A stretch of DNA of 10,793 bases. Origin: Ilumatobacteraceae bacterium. Lineage in GTDB: Bacteria > Actinomycetota > Acidimicrobiia > Acidimicrobiales > Ilumatobacteraceae. This document shows positions 1 to 5,251 of this stretch, piece by piece (position 1 is the first letter of the stretch; each line of letters begins with the position of its first letter). A model generated the notes under the pieces. The model did no database searches and was not told the origin of the DNA. It saw nothing but the letters and a program-made list of their open reading frames with translations. A program made the position numbers and the translations under genes. The stretch spans positions 1 to 10,793 of the forward strand of contig JAEMRY010000044.1 in the NCBI GenBank assembly GCA_016463105.1. Reading direction: 5' to 3'.

Positions 1-230
1 GCAATGTTTGCGTCATCAGTTGTGATCACATCTACGAGTGGCGCATAGGCGCAATCGTCAAGTTCCATTTTTACGCCGTTGAGAGCACCGAGCGCCGGCG
101 TGACTTCAAGCAGTTGCAAAATTACTGGCGTATCTGGCCCGAGCATTTGACCCGAAGCGATGCGAAATAAAATTCCGTATCCGATTTGACCGGCGGCGCC
201 CGTAACTGTGATTCGAACTGGTGTAGTCAT
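1..230 (-). CDS. mdh: Malate dehydrogenase, N-terminal part (cut by window edge)
   Basis: This is the first 76 codons of an NAD-dependent malate dehydrogenase, which interconverts malate and oxaloacetate in the TCA cycle in the cytoplasm. The start is the ATG at 228-230. The translation begins [19 protein letters not shown] and continues LLFRIASG-like ([12 protein letters not shown]), then LLEVTP and [11 protein letters not shown]. The GAAGQIGY segment, about residues 11-18, is the Rossmann glycine-rich NAD-binding loop. The GxxGQIGYxLLFRIASG pattern is typical of the cytosolic-type, about 330-residue malate dehydrogenase family rather than the lactate dehydrogenase-like type. The catalytic residues lie outside the window. 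It lies 24 bases downstream of the acyltransferase gene on the same strand but appears to have its own promoter reaching into the end of that gene. No Shine-Dalgarno site precedes the ATG. The family call is secure; the rest of the protein is not visible. Confidence 0.95.
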   Translation of the reverse strand, partial: MTTPVRITVTGAAGQIGYGILFRIASGQMLGPDTPVILQLLEVTPALGALNGVKMELDDCAYAPLVDVITTDDANI

Positions 231-239
231 AGCGCCGTC

Positions 240-268
240 ATCATACGACAAAAATTACGGCCGACCAA
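240..268 (-). promoter_or_regulatory. Likely mdh promoter (TTGGTC, 17 bases, TATGAT)
   Basis: On the minus strand, TATGAT (240-245) fits the -10 consensus TAnnnT. TTGGTC (263-268) matches the first three -35 bases and lies exactly 17 bases further upstream. The hexamer ends 9 bases before the mdh ATG, so transcription would start about 3 bases before the start codon. The -35 element lies inside the last codons of the upstream acyltransferase gene. This is the only predicted promoter in the window with both elements at ideal spacing. It is prediction only. Confidence 0.5.
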
Positions 269-2192
269 TTGCTTGCATCATTAGGTCAGCGTAAACCTTT
301 TGACCTTCAACACGAATGTGAGTTTTGTCCCGATAAAGATATTCGGGGTGGGCGTTGGCCACAGCATCCCAGTCCAAGACTTTGACGTTCTCATAGCGCG
401 ACGGCAACTCGGTTATGCGACGATTGTTGGTGTTTTGCCGAGCTTCGCTCGGCACATGTACCGTCACGAACAACACCAACGGCACATCTTTAAGTGGCAC
501 CATAATTTCATCGAGGGTTGTCTCGTCAACGGTGTTATTTGTACCTAAGTGAATAATCACAACCGAGCCAAGACGGTTAACAGACTTCATAAAGTTAGCG
601 ATCTCAAGCGCTGCTCGAAACGAACGACTCTTGGCTGCATCGACCGTGACCCCGCGTTCAGTCAAAACCCTTGCTGCACCAAGCATTACCGAATCACCAA
701 TTGCGAGAACATCAATAACTTGACCATCAAGAGTTTCAGGCTGAGCAACTAGTTGCCCGGCAATTGTTGTCGCAGTGCCTGAGAGCGAATTATTAGTTGT
801 GCCATCACTATTTTTTGAATTCTGGCCAAGCACATCGACTGTATTCGATTCATTATCGGCAAGATTCTGGGTAATCTCGTCAACCTGCACATTGGCAGTA
901 AACAAACTGACTGCGCTGAACACAGGCAAGAGCGCCAAGATTGCTACTAACACAATTGATCTTTGACGCTTATTGAGCTCGCTACCGAAAACAGGCTGAC
1001 GAAATCGCGCCCACCATTTTGAAATGACGCCTTGGCGCACTGGTGTCTCAACATAGCGATAACTCAACTCAGTTATCGCAAGTGCCAACAGCACGAGCAA
1101 CACAAACTCATACGGCGTTAAACCGTTGCCAGCAAAACGCCGATAGAACTGAAACACCGGCCAATGAAATAAATAAAAACCGTAAGATCGACGACCAAGC
1201 CAGACAAGCACAGGGTTGCCAAGACTTCGCGAAATAATTGTTGATGCCGGATGAACTGCAGTAGCGATAACCACAACGCTCGCAAGATCTACAAGAAAGA
1301 ACCCGCCACGAAACAAAAAGTCATAACCAACCGTGCCCGCATCAGTACCTTGCGTAACTGTCTGAAATCTGAACATCATTAATGCCAGTGCAACAAGCGC
1401 ACCTAGACCGATGCAGTCAAGTAACTTTTTATTGATTTCGAGTTGAGAACGCTTAAGCAACCATGGTCGCCACCAAATCGCAAGTGCAGCGCCGAGCAAT
1501 AAGCCACCAGACCGAGTCAGCGTGCCAAGAAATAAAAAATCGACTCGTGAAACTGAATGCCCTAAAAGCGACATGAACTGACCAGGTGTTTCGTCAATTG
1601 TCGAAATCGTGCCCGTGCGATAAGTGAAGCCCATATACAAAGCAACAGCTAATGATGCACCAAAAAAACCCACACCTACTTTTGGCAATCGTTGCTTGCC
1701 TAGTTTGGCAACTAGAAGCATTACTAACGGCCAAATTAAATAGAACTGCTCTTCTACTGCAAGTGACCATAAGTGACGAAGTGGCACAAACTCGAACGAA
1801 GTGAAATAACTTGTGCCACCCCAAATTTGAAACCAGTTAAAGCCATACAAAAGTGCAGCAACTACATCACCACGAAGTGTTCCGAGTATTTCGCGTTGAA
1901 ATAACGAGGCGAAAATCACCACACCGATCAGTACCACCCAAAGCGCTGGCAGCAATCGCCTCGCTCGGCGCAACCAAAACTGCCTGAGACTTACCGAACC
2001 ATTTTTCTCTGATTCGGCAAGCAACAACAAAGTAATTAAATATCCGCTGATGACAAAGAAAACTTCGACTCCGAGAAACCCGCCAGGCAACCACAGTTTG
2101 TTGGCGTGATAAATAATTACGGCTACAACTGAAAGCGCGCGAATGCCATCTAGAGATGGAATATATGTAAGGAGTTCGGATCGTTTGTTCAT
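255..2192 (-). CDS. Membrane O-acyltransferase with C-terminal SGNH domain (OafA/OatA-like)
   Basis: This 645-residue protein probably transfers acetyl or similar acyl groups across the membrane onto a cell-envelope sugar (peptidoglycan, polysaccharide or glycolipid). Residues 1 to about 400 form an acyltransferase-3 domain with about ten hydrophobic segments. It contains SLDGIRALSV, the key His29 in YHAN, the motif GGFLGVEVFFVISGYLIT, a basic RRARRLLPALW stretch and HLWSLAVEEQFYLIWPL. A further membrane segment near 415-435 leads into a Ser/Thr/Asn-rich linker, about 436-490. A complete SGNH esterase-like domain follows, with GDS at 499-501 (Ser501), LGTNN at 549-553, and the Asp622/His625 pair in DKTHI. 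This two-part layout is that of OatA-type peptidoglycan O-acetyltransferases, where the membrane domain passes acetyl to the outer SGNH domain. The acceptor cannot be read from sequence. The start ATG at 2190-2192 has only a weak GTGAG upstream. It lies between the suc operon and mdh but has no obvious link to either, and may be an accessory insertion. Confidence 0.9.
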   Translation of the reverse strand: MNKRSELLTYIPSLDGIRALSVVAVIIYHANKLWLPGGFLGVEVFFVISGYLITLLLLAESEKNGSVSLRQFWLRRARRLLPALWVVLIGVVIFASLFQREILGTLRGDVVAALLYGFNWFQIWGGTSYFTSFEFVPLRHLWSLAVEEQFYLIWPLVMLLVAKLGKQRLPKVGVGFFGASLAVALYMGFTYRTGTISTIDETPGQFMSLLGHSVSRVDFLFLGTLTRSGGLLLGAALAIWWRPWLLKRSQLEINKKLLDCIGLGALVALALMMFRFQTVTQGTDAGTVGYDFLFRGGFFLVDLASVVVIATAVHPASTIISRSLGNPVLVWLGRRSYGFYLFHWPVFQFYRRFAGNGLTPYEFVLLVLLALAITELSYRYVETPVRQGVISKWWARFRQPVFGSELNKRQRSIVLVAILALLPVFSAVSLFTANVQVDEITQNLADNESNTVDVLGQNSKNSDGTTNNSLSGTATTIAGQLVAQPETLDGQVIDVLAIGDSVMLGAARVLTERGVTVDAAKSRSFRAALEIANFMKSVNRLGSVVIIHLGTNNTVDETTLDEIMVPLKDVPLVLFVTVHVPSEARQNTNNRRITELPSRYENVKVLDWDAVANAHPEYLYRDKTHIRVEGQKVYADLMMQAIGRP

Positions 2193-2199
2193 TTGTCAG

Positions 2200-2213
2200 T
2201 GCTCACATGAGCA
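2200..2213. repeat. 14-base palindrome upstream of the acyltransferase gene
   Basis: TGCTCA-CA-TGAGCA is an inverted repeat with 6-base arms and a 2-base centre, placed 8 to 21 bases before the acyltransferase ATG. A second inverted repeat abuts it, CATTA (2212-2216) and TAATG (2223-2227). The palindrome would lie in the 5' leader or over the start site of transcription, where an operator for a dimeric repressor could sit. A 5-bp hairpin with a 4-base loop is also possible but has no T run after it, so it is a poor terminator for sucD. Confidence 0.35.
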
Positions 2214-2218
2214 TTAAA

Positions 2219-2224
2219 ATTCTA
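2219..2224 (-). promoter_or_regulatory. Possible -10 element for the acyltransferase gene
   Basis: TAGAAT on the minus strand is one base from TATAAT and fits TAnnnT. It lies 26 bases before the ATG, giving a predicted leader of about 20 bases that contains the palindrome. No -35 element with ideal spacing is visible; TTGTAA lies only 13 bases upstream. The whole 61-base gap (2193-2253) is AT-rich, so chance matches are likely. Confidence 0.3.
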
Positions 2225-2253
2225 ATGTTTTAACGACTTACAAGTGATGCAAT

Positions 2254-3150
2254 TTATAGACCAAGAACGATCTGAGCCATCAATTCACAAGCTTCGGTTG
2301 GGTTCAGCCCAATCTTGACGCCTGCACTGCGTAGCGCATCCATCTTGCCTTGTGCCGTTCCTTTGCCACCAGAAACGATTGCTCCAGCGTGACCCATTTT
2401 TTTGCCAGCAGGTGCTGTGACACCAGCGATATACGCGCTCATCGGTTTTGTTACATGAGTCATAATGAACTCTGCTGCTTCTTCTTCGGCTGATCCACCG
2501 ATTTCGCCGATCATGATTATCGCGTGAGTCTCTGGATCAGATTGAAACTCTGCCAAACAATCAACAAATGAAGTTCCGGGCACAGGGTCTCCGCCAATAC
2601 CAACGCAAGTTGATACACCAATTTTTAATTGTTTGAGTTCGTAAAGTGCTTGATATGTCAATGTGCCTGAGCGTGAAACGATGCCAACATTTGGCCCACT
2701 CTTAGTTGGCAATGCAGCAATTTCGCCGGCAGTGATACCAATGTTGCACTTGCCTGGGCTGATAATCCCCGGGCAGTTTGGTCCGAGCAATCGTGTTTTT
2801 GGAAAGTCGCGTTGCAAAGTTGCAAAGACCCGCGCTTCATCTTGCGCAGGAACGCCTTCGGTAATGCAAACTATAAAACCAATACCCGCACGCGCTGCTT
2901 CAAGAATCGCAGCAGGTGCCGCCTTGGGCGGCACGGCGATAAACGAAGCAGTTGCCCCAGTTGCAGCAACGGCAGCATCAACCGTGTCGTACATCGGTAT
3001 GCCCTCGACATCTTGACCTGCCTTGCCTGGAGTTACCCCGGCAACGACCTGAGTGCCGTAGTCACGGTTGCGTAAACCGTGAAACCGACCTTGACCACCC
3101 GTCAAACCCTGCACGAGAACTTTCGTGTTTTCATTTACAAAAATTGCCAT
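2254..3150 (-). CDS. sucD: Succinyl-CoA synthetase (ADP/GDP-forming), alpha subunit
   Basis: SucD pairs with SucC to convert succinyl-CoA to succinate with formation of ATP or GTP in the TCA cycle. The 298-residue product begins MAIFVNENTKVLVQGLTGGQG, with the CoA-binding Rossmann domain in the N-terminal half. GPNCPGIISPGKCNIG lies in the middle. The active-site loop GHAGAIVSGGKGTA carries the phosphorylated histidine at His254. Length and motifs are normal for the family. The reading frame is open 16 codons further upstream, but the ATG at 3148-3150 is chosen because the family starts at this MAIF segment and an AGGAAAG site (3161-3167) precedes it. The sucC stop codon ends 4 bases before this start, so the two are surely co-transcribed and probably translationally coupled. 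The gene ends 61 bases before the acyltransferase gene with no strong terminator visible. Confidence 0.97.
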   Translation of the reverse strand: MAIFVNENTKVLVQGLTGGQGRFHGLRNRDYGTQVVAGVTPGKAGQDVEGIPMYDTVDAAVAATGATASFIAVPPKAAPAAILEAARAGIGFIVCITEGVPAQDEARVFATLQRDFPKTRLLGPNCPGIISPGKCNIGITAGEIAALPTKSGPNVGIVSRSGTLTYQALYELKQLKIGVSTCVGIGGDPVPGTSFVDCLAEFQSDPETHAIIMIGEIGGSAEEEAAEFIMTHVTKPMSAYIAGVTAPAGKKMGHAGAIVSGGKGTAQGKMDALRSAGVKIGLNPTEACELMAQIVLGL

Positions 3151-3154
3151 GTTG

Positions 3155-4306
3155 CTAGTTCTTTCCTGCGAGTTCGACTGCAACACGAGCCGCTTCAAGC
3201 ATTGTTGCTCGCGAAATCAACTGCGACTCGGCAATGCCAGCATTGGCAATGATCTCACGGCCCTCTTTTGCATTGGTGCCGTCGAGGCGAATCACAATCG
3301 GTGCTCGCAGTTTGACGCGCTTCATCGCTTCGACGATGCCCTTTGCAACTTCGTCACCGCGAGTAATGCCACCAAAAATATTTATGAAAATACTTTTAAC
3401 TTTTGTATCTGAATTAATTACTTCAAGTGCCGAAGTCATTAGTTCGGCATTTGCGCCACCACCGATATCTAAGAAGTTTGCGGCTTGTCCACCAACTTGG
3501 TTGACAACATCAAGTGTGCTCATTGCTAAACCAGCACCGTTAGCAATAATGCCGACCGTTCCGTCAAGACCGATGTACTGAAGATTTTTCTCGCGTGCAA
3601 GTTTTTCGCGCTCGTCGAGTTCTTCTGTGGCACGATATTCATCCCACTCTGGATGACGAAATGCGGCGTTGTCGTCAAGCGTAACTTTGGCATCAAGTGC
3701 GTGGACTTCGCCATTTGGTTTCAAAATTAATGGGTTAATCTCAGCCAAGTCACAATCACCTTTGGTGAAACATTCATAAAGTTTCACCAACATTGCTGCC
3801 ACGCCATCAACCGCCTTTTCAGAAATTCGCGCGTCAACAACTGCTCGACGTGCGCTATCAAAACTCAAACCTTCAATTGGGTTGACATACAACTTGACGA
3901 TCGCAGTCGGATCAGTAACCGCAACTTGCTCAATCTCTACCCCGCCTTGCGCAGAGAGCATCAATAGATGTCGCTTGGCAGATCGATCAAGTGTGAACGA
4001 TGCGTAATACTCTTGGTCAATATCTGAAGCATGTTCAACCCAAATGCGTTTGACAATGTGCCCTTTGATATCCATACCAAGAATATTTTTTGCATGCGTG
4101 CGAACTTCATCGGCATTGTTTGCCAATTTGATTCCACCTGCTTTGCCCCGCCCACCAACTTGTACTTGGGCTTTGATCACCACTGGATATTGTGCAAGTT
4201 CGGCTTGCTTGACAGCCTCATCAACAGTTAGCGCAACACCACCAGCCGAAACTGCAATGTCGTAACGCGCGAAATATTGTTTGCCTTGATATTCAAATAA
4301 ATCCAC
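3155..4306 (-). CDS. sucC: Succinyl-CoA synthetase (ADP/GDP-forming), beta subunit
   Basis: SucC is the ATP-grasp subunit that binds the nucleotide and succinate and forms the enzyme with SucD. The 383-residue product has a typical N-terminus (DLFEYQGKQYFARYDI). The ATP-grasp lysine is at about Lys45, followed by the glycine loop GGRGKAGG (51-58). AEINPL (188-193) and Asp205 match the conserved Asn and Asp metal ligands. The C-terminal CoA-ligase domain contains DIGGGA and NIFGGITRGDEVAKGI. Nucleotide preference (ADP or GDP) cannot be decided by eye. The start is GTG at 4304-4306, supported by AAAGGA (4312-4317) at good spacing. The upstream mutase gene stops 14 bases before this GTG, so the three genes form one operon. 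Confidence 0.97.
   Translation of the reverse strand: MDLFEYQGKQYFARYDIAVSAGGVALTVDEAVKQAELAQYPVVIKAQVQVGGRGKAGGIKLANNADEVRTHAKNILGMDIKGHIVKRIWVEHASDIDQEYYASFTLDRSAKRHLLMLSAQGGVEIEQVAVTDPTAIVKLYVNPIEGLSFDSARRAVVDARISEKAVDGVAAMLVKLYECFTKGDCDLAEINPLILKPNGEVHALDAKVTLDDNAAFRHPEWDEYRATEELDEREKLAREKNLQYIGLDGTVGIIANGAGLAMSTLDVVNQVGGQAANFLDIGGGANAELMTSALEVINSDTKVKSIFINIFGGITRGDEVAKGIVEAMKRVKLRAPIVIRLDGTNAKEGREIIANAGIAESQLISRATMLEAARVAVELAGKN
3161..3167 (-). promoter_or_regulatory. Ribosome binding site for sucD
   Basis: AGGAAAG on the minus strand lies 10 bases before the ATG at 3148-3150, inside the last sucC codons. It decides between this ATG and the longer in-frame reading that would begin at 3198. 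The spacing is slightly long but usable. Confidence 0.55.
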
Positions 4307-4311
4307 TGAAA

Positions 4312-4317
4312 TCCTTT
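4312..4317 (-). promoter_or_regulatory. Ribosome binding site for sucC
   Basis: AAAGGA on the minus strand lies 5 bases before the GTG start at 4304-4306, within the 14-base gap after the mutase subunit gene. It supports the GTG as the start. It is the clearest Shine-Dalgarno site in the window. Confidence 0.65.
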
Positions 4318-4320
4318 GTT

Positions 4321-4725
4321 CTAATTTTGGCTGGCGTCAAGCGCCAACTCTAACCATTTGGCGATATCACCAAGCGACGAACCTGGTCCAAAGATTTCGC
4401 CGACACCTTGTTGCTTGAGCGTTGCAACATCTTCTTCAGGGATAACACCGCCACCGAAAATTAAAATTTCGCCAAGTTTTCGGCTTCGCAATTCTTCCAT
4501 CACACGAGGAAACAAAGTCAAATGTGCCCCAGACAGCAACGAGAGACCCACGGCATCGGCATCTTCTTGCAACACGGTTTCGGCGATCTGTTCAGGCGTT
4601 TGATGTAAACCCGTGTAAATGACCTCGAATCCATGGTCACGCAGGGCGCGAGTGATCGTCTTGGCACCACGGTCATGGCCATCTAGGCCAGGTTTTGCAA
4701 CGACAACTCGATAATTACGTTTCAC
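4321..4725 (-). CDS. Methylmalonyl-CoA mutase small subunit: stand-alone B12-binding domain
   Basis: This 134-residue protein is a cobalamin-binding Rossmann domain of the type that forms the C-terminal part of methylmalonyl-CoA mutase. That enzyme rearranges methylmalonyl-CoA to succinyl-CoA, linking propionyl-CoA breakdown to the TCA cycle. The B12 signature is complete: DGHDRG (15-20), in which His17 would coordinate cobalt, then SLL at 62-64 with SGAH, and the GGG at 90-92 followed by VIP. There is no catalytic TIM-barrel domain, so it needs a separate large subunit that is not in this window. Related stand-alone domains also serve isobutyryl-CoA or ethylmalonyl-CoA mutases, so the exact substrate is less certain. 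Placement directly before sucC and sucD favours succinyl-CoA as the product. The start is GTG at 4723-4725. An AAGG lies 10 bases upstream but also overlaps a candidate -10 hexamer. Confidence 0.9.
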   Translation of the reverse strand: MKRNYRVVVAKPGLDGHDRGAKTITRALRDHGFEVIYTGLHQTPEQIAETVLQEDADAVGLSLLSGAHLTLFPRVMEELRSRKLGEILIFGGGVIPEEDVATLKQQGVGEIFGPGSSLGDIAKWLELALDASQN

Positions 4726-4732
4726 GACTTAT

Positions 4733-4740
4733 TAACCTTA
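4733..4740. promoter_or_regulatory. Candidate bidirectional promoter with overlapping -10 elements
   Basis: Only 19 bases (4726-4744) separate the divergent starts of the mutase subunit gene and the membrane protein gene. On the plus strand TAACCT (4733-4738) ends 6 bases before the ATG at 4745, so transcription would begin on its A. On the minus strand TAAGGT (4735-4740) ends 9 bases before the GTG at 4725, giving a leader of about 3 bases. The two hexamers overlap by four bases, an arrangement known for symmetric bacterial promoters that fire in both directions. No good -35 element is seen for either; any would lie inside the opposite gene. Confidence 0.45.
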
Positions 4741-4744
4741 CGGC

Positions 4745-5224
4745 ATGCGTCGAGTCGAATTCACATCCCCATTTGCTCGCGCGGTATTGCCGATTATTGG
4801 AGGTATCGCGGGATTCGCTTTGCTTTTCGGTATCACGTGGATTTTGGCTAGTACCTCAACAAAAAATCGCGAGAATCAAATAGACACGGTTCCACAGACA
4901 TTTGAAATCGGACAAGTAAAAGATGTTGCAAAAAGCATTGACGACGGTGGCCCAATTTTGTACCCAGATTTACGCGACGCAACTGGCAAGCGATCGATCG
5001 TGATTGACCACACTGGCAGCGACCCCGCAAAAGGTTGGCAGGTTTATTATGCGTATCCGGCCGATCGCAATGAAGCCTGCCTCGTTGAACACATTAAACA
5101 ATCGCGCAACTTTACAGATTGCGAAGGCCGAACACTAACAGTTGATCAATTGCAACTACCAACCGATGTGCGACCAGTCGTTGAGAATTCAAAAACACTA
5201 TTAATTGATTTACGCGCTGGCTAG
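4745..5224 (+). CDS. Small membrane-anchored protein with a degenerate Rieske-like domain
   Basis: This 159-residue protein has no named function that I recognise. Residues 1-12 are short and basic, residues about 13-35 form one hydrophobic membrane segment, and the rest should lie outside the membrane, so it is probably anchored by its N-terminus. The soluble part runs from a FEIGQVKDV strand through GPILYPDLRD, then a GWQVYYAYP strand, CLVEH, FTDCEGRTLTVDQL and a final KTLLIDL strand. That order recalls a small Rieske ferredoxin fold, where the two cluster-binding motifs normally read CxH and CxxH. Here only single cysteines remain in CLVEH and DCEGR and the ligand set is incomplete, so an iron-sulphur cluster is unlikely; the two cysteines could form a disulphide. 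The resemblance is by eye only. No Shine-Dalgarno site precedes the ATG. It converges on pcrA with 8 bases between stop codons. Confidence 0.75.
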   Translation: MRRVEFTSPFARAVLPIIGGIAGFALLFGITWILASTSTKNRENQIDTVPQTFEIGQVKDVAKSIDDGGPILYPDLRDATGKRSIVIDHTGSDPAKGWQVYYAYPADRNEACLVEHIKQSRNFTDCEGRTLTVDQLQLPTDVRPVVENSKTLLIDLRAG

Positions 5225-5251
5225 AGAATTAATTAGCCCATTATCTTTTTT
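5219..5251 (+). terminator. Possible weak terminator after the membrane protein gene
   Basis: On the plus strand GGCTA (5219-5223) can pair with TAGCC (5234-5238), with a G-T pair extending the stem, followed by a pyrimidine run TCTTTTTT (5244-5251). The stem is short and the T run begins several bases after it. The run is also explained by the Lys-Lys codons at the end of pcrA on the other strand. Confidence 0.3.

Noticed and set aside
2663..3016. A 117-codon open frame on the plus strand opposite sucD
   Set aside because: It is antisense to a secure gene, has low-complexity Ala-rich composition and no recognisable domain; a shadow frame.
3151..3198. A 16-codon upstream extension of the sucD reading frame
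   Set aside because: It would overlap the end of sucC, carries no family homology, and the internal ATG at 3148-3150 gives the standard SucD N-terminus with a ribosome site.
3234..3581. A 115-codon plus-strand frame opposite sucC
   Set aside because: It mirrors the codon pattern of sucC and has no start context or domain; a shadow frame.
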